From the NCBI GenBank assembly GCA_902363135.1, contig CABIZF010000008.1, forward strand, positions 1 through 64,000: a stretch of DNA of 64,000 bases, in the 5' to 3' direction. The notes below the pieces were generated by a model that did not search any database, was not told the origin of the DNA, and saw nothing but the letters and a program-made list of their open reading frames with translations. Origin of the DNA: Lachnospiraceae bacterium (GTDB lineage Bacteria; Bacillota; Clostridia; Lachnospirales; Lachnospiraceae). Position numbers and translations under genes: made by a program. Below are positions 1-8,450 of this stretch, piece after piece (positions within the stretch are counted from its first letter, which is position 1; each line of letters opens with the position of its first letter).

Positions 1-64
1 GGGCAGAGGTGGAAGTGCAGTAATGCATGGAGCTGACTGCTACTAATCGGTCGCAAGCTTATCC
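1..64 (+). rRNA. 23S ribosomal RNA, 3' end (partial)
   Basis: The first bases carry the conserved 23S 3'-terminal segment: GGAGCTGACTGCTACTAAT followed by CGGTCG, as in other Firmicutes. The gene begins before the window and the exact mature end near base 64 is uncertain. No 5S rRNA sequence is visible in the 115 bases between this end and the terminator at 180. Confidence 0.93.
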
Positions 65-179
65 AAACGCGGAGAAAGCGGATAGCATCCGCTTACAAAG
101 CAAGGTAGGGTTAAAAACTTAAAATAATCGGATTGATATTTATACAGACTGTATGTGGTTTTGAAGGTATGTGAAATGA

Positions 180-208
180 GACATCGGAGTGATCCGGTGT
201 CTTTTTTT
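180..208 (+). terminator. rRNA operon terminator
   Basis: An 8-bp stem GACATCGG/CCGGTGTC (one G-T pair) with loop AGTGAT is followed by seven Ts. It ends the rRNA transcript. The rest of 65-389 has only a small hairpin (GCGGAT/ATCCGC near 79-93) and no gene that I can see. Confidence 0.88.
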
Positions 209-389
209 GCTTTACAGAAAATTAATTGATTGGACAGAGTAAATGGACTGTCTGAAAAATAGCGGCCCAGCATTGATAATAATTTAACGATTTATGTGAT
301 TGAAGTCATATGACAAAGGGCGTATAATTGACAAAAGAGAATATAGAAATTCTCTGAGAATATATGGGATTTTCCCGGATAGGAGTAAC

Positions 390-1700
390 ATGAATTACAA
401 AGAAGCAAGAGTATATTTGGATCAGGTGTCCAAATACGGAAGTGTACTTGGCTTGGATAATATGAGAGAGCTGCTGAACCGGCTTGGCAATCCTCAGAAC
501 GATTTGAAATTTATCCACATTTCCGGCACAAATGGAAAGGGGTCTGTTCTGGCGTATCTCTCAACGATTCTGTCCGGGGCAGGATATCGGGTTGGAAGGT
601 ATCTTTCCCCGACATTATTTTCTTACAGAGAAAAAATACAGGTCGATGGTGAAAAAATTAACAAAGAATCTCTGGCAGCACATGTGACAGCCATAGCAGA
701 AGCAACCAGAGATATGCAGGAAAAAAATGCAGGAACTCCTACGGTATTTGAAGTAGAGACGGTTCTTGCCATTTTGTATTTTAAGGAAAAACATTGTGAT
801 CTGGTTGTGCTGGAGACCGGAATGGGAGGACTGCTGGATGCCACGAATATTATTTCGACCACAGTGCTGGAGGTGCTGACTTCGATCAGCATGGATCATA
901 TGGAATTTCTGGGGAATACACTTGCCAAAATCGCAGAGCAAAAGGCAGGGATTATCAAGCCTCATACGAGTGTCGTCTCTGCAAAGCAGGAGATGGAAGC
1001 GGAGCAGGTGATCCGTGAGGTGTGCGACCGGCAGGAATGCTCGCTGCGAAGCGTTGATCCGGAAGCAATCAAAGATGTCCATTATGGATGCGGGACGCAG
1101 AGCTTTTCATATAAGAACTGGACGGATGTGAAAATATCGCTTGCCGGAAGCTATCAGATATGGAATGCGTCACTTGCTCTGGAAGCAGCCTGGGCATTGC
1201 AGCGGATGGGATACAATCTTACGGAGCAGCAGATCCGGGACGGACTGCAAAAGACCACTTGGCGTGGCCGTTTTACGATTATTCAGAAGGAGCCGTACGT
1301 CATCATGGATGGTGCACACAATCCGGCGGCAGCACAGACACTTCGGGATTCGCTTCAGATCTATTTTCCGGGTCGTCGGCTGCATTATGTATTCGGAATG
1401 TTTCAGGATAAGGATTATCCGGCGGTCATAGCACTTACGGCGCCGCTTGCAGAGCATATTATTACGGTAGAGACACCGGACAATCCGCGTGCACTTCCGG
1501 CAAAGGAGCTTGCACAGGCGGTAGCAGAGGTGAATCCTTCGGTAGAAGCAGCAGCGAGCATCCGCGAGGCAGTTCATAAAAGCCTTCAAAGAGCCGAAAA
1601 AGATGATGTAGTTGTTATTTTTGGATCTTTATCGTACCTGTGTGAGGCAGAGCAGGCGGTAGAGAGCTATCAGGAAGAAAAAGCAGCCAGACAGGAATGA
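390..1700 (+). CDS. folC: Folylpolyglutamate synthase / dihydrofolate synthase
   Basis: This enzyme adds glutamate to dihydropteroate or folates using ATP, in the cytoplasm. The protein is 436 aa, normal for FolC, when started at the ATG at 390, which has AGGAG four bases upstream. An in-frame longer reading from 300 lacks a good ribosome binding site and adds 30 unconserved residues. The P-loop SGTNGKGS is at residues 45-52, and a later DGAHNP motif is typical of Mur-ligase-fold enzymes. It is the first gene of a folate operon that continues with folE, an HD hydrolase, folP and folBK, so its place fits the call. The promoter was not identified with confidence. Confidence 0.93.
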   Translation: MNYKEARVYLDQVSKYGSVLGLDNMRELLNRLGNPQNDLKFIHISGTNGKGSVLAYLSTILSGAGYRVGRYLSPTLFSYREKIQVDGEKINKESLAAHVTAIAEATRDMQEKNAGTPTVFEVETVLAILYFKEKHCDLVVLETGMGGLLDATNIISTTVLEVLTSISMDHMEFLGNTLAKIAEQKAGIIKPHTSVVSAKQEMEAEQVIREVCDRQECSLRSVDPEAIKDVHYGCGTQSFSYKNWTDVKISLAGSYQIWNASLALEAAWALQRMGYNLTEQQIRDGLQKTTWRGRFTIIQKEPYVIMDGAHNPAAAQTLRDSLQIYFPGRRLHYVFGMFQDKDYPAVIALTAPLAEHIITVETPDNPRALPAKELAQAVAEVNPSVEAAASIREAVHKSLQRAEKDDVVVIFGSLSYLCEAEQAVESYQEEKAARQE

Positions 1701-1739
1701 AAGGCTGAGCAGAAACAGAAAAGGAAATGTGGAGATATT

Positions 1740-2297
1740 ATGGATAAGGAAAAAATTATGGAAGGTGTCCGTCTGATTCTGGACGGCATCGGAGAAGATA
1801 TTAACCGGGAAGGGCTGCTGGAGACGCCGGATCGGATTGCAAGAATGTATGAGGAGCTGGCGGCAGGTTATACAGATGATGCGGCAAAGCATCTGGCAAA
1901 GCGGTTTCATGTGGATAATAATGATATGGTTGTGGAAAAAGACATTCACTTTTATTCTTTTTGTGAACATCATATGCTTCCGTTTTACGGCACCGCTGCG
2001 ATTGCCTATATTCCGGACGGAGAAGTGGTCGGCTTAAGTAAAATGGCACGGACTGTGGAAGTGTATGCGAAGCGTTTTCAGCTGCAGGAGCGGCTCAGTG
2101 CGCAGATTGCAGATGCATTTATGCAGGAGTTGAACCCGAAGGGGGTTATGGTACTGATTGAGGCAGAGCATATGTGCATGACGATGCGCGGAATTAAAAA
2201 ACCCGGAACGAAGACGGTGACCGCAGTGACAAGAGGGGTGTTTGATAACAATGAAGAGCTGCAGAACCGGTTCTTCCGTATGATTGAGCGTCGGTAA
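1740..2297 (+). CDS. folE: GTP cyclohydrolase I
   Basis: This enzyme converts GTP to 7,8-dihydroneopterin triphosphate, the first step of folate synthesis. The 185-aa length is standard for type IA enzymes. The zinc and active-site motifs are visible: [11 protein letters not shown] near residues 77-87, and [14 protein letters not shown] near residues 144-157, supplying the Cys/His ligands. The start has a GGAG site about six bases upstream and lies 39 bases after folC. About 200 bases of non-coding sequence with small hairpins separate it from the next gene, which is unusual inside an operon. Confidence 0.95.
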   Translation: MDKEKIMEGVRLILDGIGEDINREGLLETPDRIARMYEELAAGYTDDAAKHLAKRFHVDNNDMVVEKDIHFYSFCEHHMLPFYGTAAIAYIPDGEVVGLSKMARTVEVYAKRFQLQERLSAQIADAFMQELNPKGVMVLIEAEHMCMTMRGIKKPGTKTVTAVTRGVFDNNEELQNRFFRMIERR

Positions 2298-2495
2298 TGA
2301 GAAAGTATGCCATGCATTGCATGACGCGAATCACGCAGCAAGAATGTCGAGGCATTCCTGAACGCAGATAACCATTCCCCAGCTTCAAGTGCGCGGAGCA
2401 CTGAGCGGTGGTAAGGGGGATCCCGGCAGCAACTGCGCAGAGCAATAAGTAGGGACGGAAAGTTTCCGGGTGCAGATAGAAAGTGAGAAAATGAA

Positions 2496-3002
2496 ATGCA
2501 GAAAGAAAAGGAAGAGCAGCTGCAAAGAGTAAACGCGATCTGCCGGCATCCGCTCTGGCAGACGAGCAGAAAACGGATTGAGGAGCTGGAGCAGGACCGG
2601 GTGTTCTGCGGGCATGATGTGATACATTTTCTGGATGTGGCACGGCTGGCCTGGATCGAGAACCTGGAGCAGCAGCTGGGTCTGGAAAAGGAGCATGTTT
2701 ATGCGGCAGCACTTCTTCATGATATCGGACGGCATCTGCAATATGAGCAGGGGATTCCGCATGAGGAGGGAAGCGTGATGCTCGCAGGAGAGATTTTGCG
2801 GGATTGCGGCTTTTCAGATGCAGAATGTCTGAAAATTTGTGATGCGATTGCAGGGCACAGAGCGAAAAAGACCGGAAAGGATGGCGGGCTGGCCGGAGCT
2901 CTCTACCGGGCTGATAAAGCTTCCCGTATGTGCTTGTTCTGTGCAGCAGATGCAGAGTGCAACTGGCCGGAAGAGAAGAAAAACAGGGAAGTGCGGATTT
3001 GA
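2496..3002 (+). CDS. HD-domain phosphohydrolase in the folate operon
   Basis: This is a 168-aa HD-superfamily metal-dependent phosphohydrolase. The full ligand set appears to be present: a first His near 40-44, the HD pair at H75-D76 (LLHDIGRH), later His residues in IPHEEGS and AGHRAKK, and an Asp in RADKAS. The substrate cannot be read from the sequence. It sits between folE and folP, and no Nudix-type dihydroneopterin triphosphate pyrophosphatase (FolQ) is encoded in this operon, so a role at that step is a reasonable guess and not shown. It could equally be a YqeK-like nucleotide hydrolase. The ribosome binding site is weak. Confidence 0.75.
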   Translation: MQKEKEEQLQRVNAICRHPLWQTSRKRIEELEQDRVFCGHDVIHFLDVARLAWIENLEQQLGLEKEHVYAAALLHDIGRHLQYEQGIPHEEGSVMLAGEILRDCGFSDAECLKICDAIAGHRAKKTGKDGGLAGALYRADKASRMCLFCAADAECNWPEEKKNREVRI

Positions 3003-3009
3003 GGTGTTT

Positions 3010-3022
3010 GACCTTTTGACCC
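3010..3022 (+). repeat. Short dispersed motif GACCTTTTGACCC, copy 1
   Basis: The 13-mer lies just after the HD gene stop. Matching copies are at 10981-10993 and 11138-11150 (one change), with an inverse copy at 20582-20592, all in intergenic DNA. Confidence 0.6.
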
Positions 3023-3081
3023 TAACTGATGCCTACGAATTGCTCCACTGCGAAGCAGCTCCCGAAATTCTGCAAACATGA

Positions 3082-3147
3082 GCAAGTAGTGAAGCTAGGC
3101 CCTGTCAGCAGAGCTGCAGGGGATGGATTGCGAATGTCCGCTTTACC
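3082..3147 (+). repeat. Dispersed intergenic repeat family 2, copy A (long form)
   Basis: A 66-base element reads GCAAGTAGTGAAGCTAGGCC, CTGTCAGCAGAGCTGCAGGG, GATGGATTGCGAATGTCCGC, TTTACC. It is nearly identical to 31245-31307 and 62122-62187. It can fold, for example CCCTG/CAGGG around TCAGCAGAGCTG. It lies directly upstream of folP. Confidence 0.85.
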
Positions 3148-3191
3148 TTGCAACCTTGGCATCATCAATATATGACAGGAGTATAAAGTAT

Positions 3192-4001
3192 ATGAAGATA
3201 GGAACCTACAATTTTGATACGGAACACGATTGTTCTATTATGGGAATTCTGAACGTAACACCGGATTCCTTTTCTGACGGCGGAAAGTGGAATGATAAGG
3301 AACGGGCAAAACAGCATACAGCACAGATGATCGCAGAGGGTGCGTCGATCATTGATATCGGAGGGGAATCCACACGACCGGGACATGTGCAGATCAGTAC
3401 ACAGGAAGAGATCGAGCGAGTCGTTCCGATGATCGAGATGGTAAAGGCAAATTTCGATGTTCCGGTATCCATTGACAGCTATAAAAGCGAAGTTGTAGAG
3501 GCGGCTTTAAAGGCGGGTGCAGACCTGGTCAATGATATCTGGGGGCTGAAGTATGAACGTCGTGTTGCAGATTTGATTGCACAATATCAGGTGGCGTGCT
3601 GTCTGATGCACAACCGCGAGAAGGCAGAATACAACAATTTTCTGGATGACATGTGCGAGGATCTGAAGGAGTCTGTTGCGATCGCAAAGGCAGCCGGTGT
3701 GAAGGATGAGCAGATCATTCTGGATCCGGGTGTCGGCTTTGGAAAAACTTATGAGCACAATCTTATGGCGATCCGTCATCTGGATCGTCTGACTGCGCTT
3801 GGCTATCCGGTATTGCTGGCTACCTCAAGAAAATCCGTCATCGGACTGACACTGGATCTTCCGACGGATGAGCGGGTAGAGGGAACAGTGGTGACGACAG
3901 TGTACGGTGTACAGCAGCATGCTGCCTTTGTCCGGGTGCATGACGTAAAGGAAAACATGCGGGCGATCCGTATGACCCAGGCGATCATGAGGGCCGTGTA
4001 A
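3192..4001 (+). CDS. folP: Dihydropteroate synthase
   Basis: This enzyme condenses dihydropterin pyrophosphate with p-aminobenzoate and is the sulfonamide target. The protein is 269 aa when started at 3192, with AGGAG about nine bases upstream. The longer reading from 3123 would translate the dispersed repeat at 3082-3147 and is rejected. Family motifs are clear: GILNVTPDSFSDGG near residues 16-29, DIGGESTRPG near 53-62, DPGVGFGK near 178-185 and the SRKS loop near 214-217. It is followed 49 bases later by folBK. Confidence 0.95.
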   Translation: MKIGTYNFDTEHDCSIMGILNVTPDSFSDGGKWNDKERAKQHTAQMIAEGASIIDIGGESTRPGHVQISTQEEIERVVPMIEMVKANFDVPVSIDSYKSEVVEAALKAGADLVNDIWGLKYERRVADLIAQYQVACCLMHNREKAEYNNFLDDMCEDLKESVAIAKAAGVKDEQIILDPGVGFGKTYEHNLMAIRHLDRLTALGYPVLLATSRKSVIGLTLDLPTDERVEGTVVTTVYGVQQHAAFVRVHDVKENMRAIRMTQAIMRAV

Positions 4002-4050
4002 TCCTGGCAGCAGATTTCCATCGGTAAAACTACAAAGCGGAGAGGAAAGA

Positions 4051-4881
4051 ATGAGAAAGAATAATTATGATGAGATCCGGATTGAAAATCTGGAGTTTTT
4101 TGCAAATCATGGAGTGTATCCGGAGGAGACCAGGCTCGGCCAGAAATTTATGATATCGCTGACGATGTACACGGATACACGTCGTGCTGGCCGGACGGAT
4201 GAGCTGGAGTCATCTACCAATTATGGGGAGGTCAGTCATTTTATTGTGGACTTTATGGCGAAGCATACATGCAAGCTCATAGAGGCTGCAGCAGAAAAGC
4301 TGGCAGAGGCACTGCTGCTTACCTATCCGCTCCTGGCCGGAGTGGAGCTGGAGCTGAAGAAGCCGTGGGCACCGGTCGGACTTCCGCTGGAAACGGTTTC
4401 TGTGAAAATCAGACGGTTCTGGCATACCGCGTATATCGCACTGGGCTCTAACCTGGGAGATAAGCAGGCATATCTGGATAACGCGGTACGGGAGCTGGAG
4501 AAAAATGAGAGCTGTCAGGTAAAAAAGGTATCCTCCTATCTGGTTACAGAGCCATACGGTGGTGTGGAGCAGGATGATTTTCTGAATGCCTGTCTGGAGC
4601 TTCGGACGCTTTTGGATCCGCAGGAGCTGTTGGATGAGCTGCATCGCGTGGAGCAGCTGGCACACCGCGAACGTCTGATCCACTGGGGACCGCGGACTCT
4701 GGATTTGGATATTCTCCTGTATGATGATGAAGTATTTGAAACCGACACGCTGATTGTGCCGCATGTAGAAATGCAGCTGCGTGATTTTGTACTTCGTCCG
4801 ATGGCGGAAATTGCCCCGAACCTGCGGCATCCGGTACTGAAAAAGACGATGACGGAGCTACTGCGGGCGCTCACGGATTAA
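4051..4881 (+). CDS. folBK: Bifunctional dihydroneopterin aldolase / HPPK (FolB-FolK fusion)
   Basis: The 276-aa protein joins two consecutive folate enzymes. Residues 1 to about 118 are the FolB aldolase (IENLEFFANHGVYPEE near the start, the STNYGEV segment, and an ELKKP motif near 107). From about residue 128 the FolK pyrophosphokinase begins (YIALGSNLGDK), with WGPRTLDLDILLYDD near 211-225 and RDFVLRPMAEIAP near 248-260. The fusion is common in Clostridia. It is the last gene of the operon and a terminator-like hairpin follows. Confidence 0.95.
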   Translation: MRKNNYDEIRIENLEFFANHGVYPEETRLGQKFMISLTMYTDTRRAGRTDELESSTNYGEVSHFIVDFMAKHTCKLIEAAAEKLAEALLLTYPLLAGVELELKKPWAPVGLPLETVSVKIRRFWHTAYIALGSNLGDKQAYLDNAVRELEKNESCQVKKVSSYLVTEPYGGVEQDDFLNACLELRTLLDPQELLDELHRVEQLAHRERLIHWGPRTLDLDILLYDDEVFETDTLIVPHVEMQLRDFVLRPMAEIAPNLRHPVLKKTMTELLRALTD

Positions 4882-4886
4882 GAAGT

Positions 4887-4943
4887 GCGGAAGCTGCCCC
4901 GTGACTTTGCCGACGGTGGTTGATTGCGGATGTCCGTTTTACT
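4887..4943 (+). repeat. Degenerate copy of repeat family 2
   Basis: This follows the same order as the long form but has diverged: GCGGAAGCTGCCCCGTGACT, then GGTTGATTGCGGATGTCCGT and TTTAC. It lies just after the folBK stop. I judge it a decayed copy. Confidence 0.5.
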
Positions 4944-4955
4944 GTGATTTATGTA

Positions 4956-5016
4956 AAGGCCTCACCTGTGCTTTGATTGCGAAGAGCAATGAGCAGGGTG
5001 GGGCCTTGGTTGTTAT
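4956..5016 (+). terminator. Probable folate operon terminator
   Basis: An 11-bp stem AAGGCCTCACC/GGTGGGGCCTT (one G-T pair) encloses a 30-base loop, and the downstream bases are only moderately T-rich (GGTTGTTA). It lies between folBK and the pflB promoter. Confidence 0.6.
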
Positions 5017-5059
5017 AAAGCAGACCTTTGTATTTTTTAGTGTACATTGTATACAAGAC

Positions 5060-5088
5060 TTGAATTAATAACAAAAACATGCTACTAT
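5060..5088 (+). promoter_or_regulatory. pflB promoter
   Basis: The -35 box TTGAAT (5060-5065) and -10 box TACTAT (5083-5088) are 17 bases apart, with TGC before the -10 (extended -10 type). An imperfect palindrome, TGTACATTGTATACA, at 5041-5055 sits just upstream and could bind a regulator. Confidence 0.8.
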
Positions 5089-5111
5089 CTAGATGAAATG
5101 AAGAGTAACTG

Positions 5112-5133
5112 TTAACTGACGAAAGTTAGTTAA
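5112..5133 (+). promoter_or_regulatory. Hairpin in the pflB leader
   Basis: TTAACTGAC-GAAA-GTTAGTTAA forms a 9-bp stem with one mismatch, capped by a GNRA-type GAAA loop. The same bases form an inverted repeat that might act as a DNA operator; TTAAC-type half-sites recall redox regulators such as Rex, but the spacing does not match the Rex consensus. Confidence 0.5.
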
Positions 5134-5168
5134 TGATTTTCACGTGTATAAAAACGGAGGACTGACGA

Positions 5169-7421
5169 ATGGAAACAAAAATTGCCTGGTCCGGTTTTGC
5201 CGGAAGAAAATGGAAAGAAGATGTAGATGTACGTGACTTTATCCAGAAAAACTATGAGCCGTACGACGGTGATGAGTGCTTTCTGGCAAACCCGACAGAA
5301 GCGACAGAAAAGCTCTGGGGTGAACTGCAGAAGCTTCAGAAAAAGGAGCGTGAGCAGGGCGGTGTGCTGGATATGGAGACAGAGGTCGTATCCGGACTTA
5401 CTGCATATCCGGCAGGTTATATCAATGAAGATATGAAAGAGCTTGAAAAGGTAGTTGGACTGCAGACGGATAAGCCGCTGAAGCGTGCGTTCATGCCGTA
5501 TGGCGGAATCAAGATGGCAGAGCAGGCATGCACGACCTATGGCTATGAGCCGTCCAAAGAGCTGCATCATATTTTTACAGAGTACCATAAAACACACAAT
5601 CAGGCAGTTTTTGATGTATATACGCCGGAAATGAAGAAGGCACGTCACAATAAGATCATCACCGGACTTCCAGATACGTACGGAAGAGGCCGTATCGTCG
5701 GCGATTACCGCAGAGTGGCACTGTACGGTATCGATTTTCTGGTGGAGCAGAAGAAGGAAGATCTGGCAAATTGCGGTGACGGAACGATGACGGATGAGGT
5801 CATTCGTTTAAGAGAAGAGATTTCAGAGCAGATCCGTGCACTCGGAAAAATGAAGGAAATGGCAGCTATTTATGGCTATGATATTTCCAGACCGGCTGAA
5901 AATGCGCATGAGGCAGTGCAGTGGCTGTACTTTGGATATCTCGCTGCGATCAAGACACAGAACGGTGCGGCAATGAGCGTTGGCCGTGTGTCGACCTTCC
6001 TCGATATTTATATTCAGAGAGATCTGAAGAACGGAACGATCACAGAGGCAGAGGCACAGGAACTGATCGATCACTTCGTTATGAAGTGCCGCATGGTAAA
6101 ATTTGCGCGCATTCCGTCTTACAATCAGCTGTTTTCCGGTGACCCGGTATGGGCGACCCTGGAAGTGGGAGGCCTTGGCATGGATGGACGTTCCATGGTG
6201 ACAAAGACGGATTACCGTTTCCTCCACACGCTGGAGAATATGGGGCCGTCTCCGGAGCCGAACCTCACGGTGCTGTATTCATCCCATCTGCCGGAGCACT
6301 TTAAGAAATATGCGGCAGTTATCTCCGTGCGTACGAGCTCGATCCAGTATGAGAATGACGACGTGATGCGGCCAGTATGGGGCGATGACTATTCGATCTG
6401 CTGTTGTGTATCCGCCACACAGACAGGTAAGGAAATGCAGTTTTTCGGTGCACGTGCAAACCTTGCAAAGTGTCTGCTGTACGCAATGAACGGCGGACGC
6501 GACCTCAAGACGAGAGATCAGGTCGGCCCGGCATACGCACCGATTACCGGCGAGTATCTGGATTATGAGGAAGTAATTCAGAAGTATGATGTGATGATGG
6601 ACTGGCTGGCAGGACTGTATGTCAATACACTGAATGCGATCCAGTATATGCATGATAAATATTTTTATGAGGCAGCGGAGATGGCGCTGATCGATACGGA
6701 TGTAAGACGGACATTTGCAACCGGTATCGCAGGCTTCTCGCATGTGGTGGATTCCTTAAGTGCAATCAAGTATGCGAAGGTAAAGGTGATCCGTGATGCG
6801 GATGGCATGATCGCTGACTTTGAGACTGAGGGTGAATTCCCGCGCTACGGAAACGACGATGACCGTGCAGATGATATCGCAGTATGGCTTTTGAAGACAT
6901 TCCTGACCAAGATCAAGAAGCGTCATACGTACCGTGATTCAGAGGCTACGACTTCCATTCTTACGATTACTTCGAATGTGGTATATGGAAAAGCGACCGG
7001 AAGTATGCCGGATGGAAGAAAGGCCGGAGAGCCGCTGGCTCCGGGTGCAAATCCGAGCTACGGTGCAGAGCAGAACGGTCTGCTGGCATCCCTGAATTCT
7101 GTCGCAAAGCTGCCGTATGAGTATGCTCTGGATGGAATTTCCAACACACAGACGATTAATCCGGGCGCACTTGGACATGATGAGGAAGAGCGCAAGAACA
7201 ATCTGGTACGCGTACTGGACGGCTACTTTGATCAGGGCGCACATCATCTGAATGTCAATGTCTTTGGACGTGAGAAGCTGATCGACGCAATGGAGCATCC
7301 GGAGAAGGAAGAGTATGCGAACTTTACGATCCGGGTATCCGGCTATGCAGTGAAGTTTATTGATTTGACAAAGGAGCAGCAGCTCGATGTAATCTCCCGT
7401 ACCTGCCACGAGCGGATGTAA
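5169..7421 (+). CDS. pflB: Formate C-acetyltransferase (pyruvate formate-lyase)
   Basis: This glycyl-radical enzyme splits pyruvate plus CoA into acetyl-CoA and formate in anaerobic fermentation. The 750-aa length is typical. The catalytic cysteine pair lies in [13 protein letters not shown], with three consecutive Cys at residues 411-413 followed by [11 protein letters not shown]. The radical-bearing glycine is G725 in RVSGYAVKF near the C-terminus. GGAGG lies eight bases before the ATG. It is transcribed from the promoter at 5060 together with its activase at 7539. Confidence 0.97.
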   Translation: METKIAWSGFAGRKWKEDVDVRDFIQKNYEPYDGDECFLANPTEATEKLWGELQKLQKKEREQGGVLDMETEVVSGLTAYPAGYINEDMKELEKVVGLQTDKPLKRAFMPYGGIKMAEQACTTYGYEPSKELHHIFTEYHKTHNQAVFDVYTPEMKKARHNKIITGLPDTYGRGRIVGDYRRVALYGIDFLVEQKKEDLANCGDGTMTDEVIRLREEISEQIRALGKMKEMAAIYGYDISRPAENAHEAVQWLYFGYLAAIKTQNGAAMSVGRVSTFLDIYIQRDLKNGTITEAEAQELIDHFVMKCRMVKFARIPSYNQLFSGDPVWATLEVGGLGMDGRSMVTKTDYRFLHTLENMGPSPEPNLTVLYSSHLPEHFKKYAAVISVRTSSIQYENDDVMRPVWGDDYSICCCVSATQTGKEMQFFGARANLAKCLLYAMNGGRDLKTRDQVGPAYAPITGEYLDYEEVIQKYDVMMDWLAGLYVNTLNAIQYMHDKYFYEAAEMALIDTDVRRTFATGIAGFSHVVDSLSAIKYAKVKVIRDADGMIADFETEGEFPRYGNDDDRADDIAVWLLKTFLTKIKKRHTYRDSEATTSILTITSNVVYGKATGSMPDGRKAGEPLAPGANPSYGAEQNGLLASLNSVAKLPYEYALDGISNTQTINPGALGHDEEERKNNLVRVLDGYFDQGAHHLNVNVFGREKLIDAMEHPEKEEYANFTIRVSGYAVKFIDLTKEQQLDVISRTCHERM

Positions 7422-7538
7422 TAAAACAGTTCTGAACAGCAGCACACAAGGGCAGGCGTGGGCAAAGGCATTTGCTCACGTCCTGGCCTGCGCGCAGAAC
7501 GTCCGGTGTCAGCAAGCGCCTTACAGAAAGGAAACACT

Positions 7539-8270
7539 ATGACAACAGGAAAGATTCACTCACTGGAAAGCTTCGGCTCTGTAGACGGGCCTGGTGTACG
7601 CTATATTATTTTTGTACAGGGCTGTCGGATGCGCTGCCAGTTCTGCCACAATCCGGATACGTGGAAGCTGGATGGAGGGACGGAATATACGGCGGATGCG
7701 CTGCTGGAAAAGGCACTGCGTTTCAAAACCTACTGGGGAACGGACGGCGGTATTACGGTCAGCGGCGGGGAGCCATTGCTGCAAATCGACTTTTTGCTGG
7801 AGCTTTTTCAAAAAGCAAAGCAGCAGGGAGTACACACCGTTATAGATACAGCCGGAAATCCTTTTACCAGAGAAGGGGAATTTTTTCAGAAATTTCAGGC
7901 GCTGATGGAGGTCACCGACCTTCTGCTCCTGGATCTGAAGGAAATCAATCCGGAACGTCATCGGAAGCTGACAGGGCAGGAAAATTCGAATATCCTTGAT
8001 CTGGCACGCTATCTCTCCGAGATCGGGAAGCCGGTCTGGATCCGGCATGTGCTGGTACCCAAGCGAAGCGATTACGAAGAAGACCTGCATGCGCTGAGAC
8101 GCTTTCTTGACACGCTGGACAATGTACAGCGCGTTGAGGTATTGCCATATCACACACTTGGTGTGTTCAAATGGGAAAATCTGGGAATCCCATATCCGTT
8201 AGAGGGAATCTCGGCACCGACGAAAGAGCGCGTGGAGAACGCGGAGCGGATTCTTGGATGTCGGAAGTAA
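7539..8270 (+). CDS. pflA: Pyruvate formate-lyase activating enzyme
   Basis: This radical-SAM enzyme generates the glycyl radical on PflB. The protein is 243 aa when started at 7539, preceded by GAAAGGA; the longer in-frame reading from 7458 has no family-like N-terminus. The [4Fe-4S] motif CX3CX2C is at C29, C33 and C36 (GCRMRCQFCHNP), followed by the glycine-rich TVSGGEPLLQ region. It lies 117 bases after pflB. A tnpB element begins about 35 bases downstream. Confidence 0.95.
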   Translation: MTTGKIHSLESFGSVDGPGVRYIIFVQGCRMRCQFCHNPDTWKLDGGTEYTADALLEKALRFKTYWGTDGGITVSGGEPLLQIDFLLELFQKAKQQGVHTVIDTAGNPFTREGEFFQKFQALMEVTDLLLLDLKEINPERHRKLTGQENSNILDLARYLSEIGKPVWIRHVLVPKRSDYEEDLHALRRFLDTLDNVQRVEVLPYHTLGVFKWENLGIPYPLEGISAPTKERVENAERILGCRK

Positions 8271-8304
8271 TGAAAATCTCTAAATAGAATAGAGCATATC
8301 AGAG

Positions 8305-8450
8305 TGAACTACCACCCACCTAAAGGTAGGTGGCTTCTAAGGGCTTATGCCCTATTTAAGAAGTTTGATATTTAAGTCTCCACCTGACAAGTCAGGCAAT
8401 CCTTATTCTTACAGGCGTGTCCACTTCGCCTCTACCGTATAGAGTCTCAA
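8305..8450 (-). ncRNA. Predicted omega RNA (reRNA) region of the tnpB element
   Basis: In characterised TnpB systems the guide RNA overlaps the 3' end of tnpB and runs through the right end, with the guide taken from flanking DNA. Here that region contains two clear hairpins (8341-8352 and 8316-8333) downstream of the tnpB stop. The call rests on family knowledge plus these hairpins; the boundaries are estimates. Confidence 0.45.

Noticed and set aside
300..389. Longer N-terminus for folC
   Set aside because: The added 30 residues have no ribosome binding site and no family similarity, whereas the ATG at 390 has AGGAG.
615..1082. Large minus-strand frame inside folC
   Set aside because: A shadow of the folC codons with no ribosome binding site and no recognisable protein.
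3123..3191. Longer folP start
   Set aside because: It would translate part of dispersed repeat family 2.
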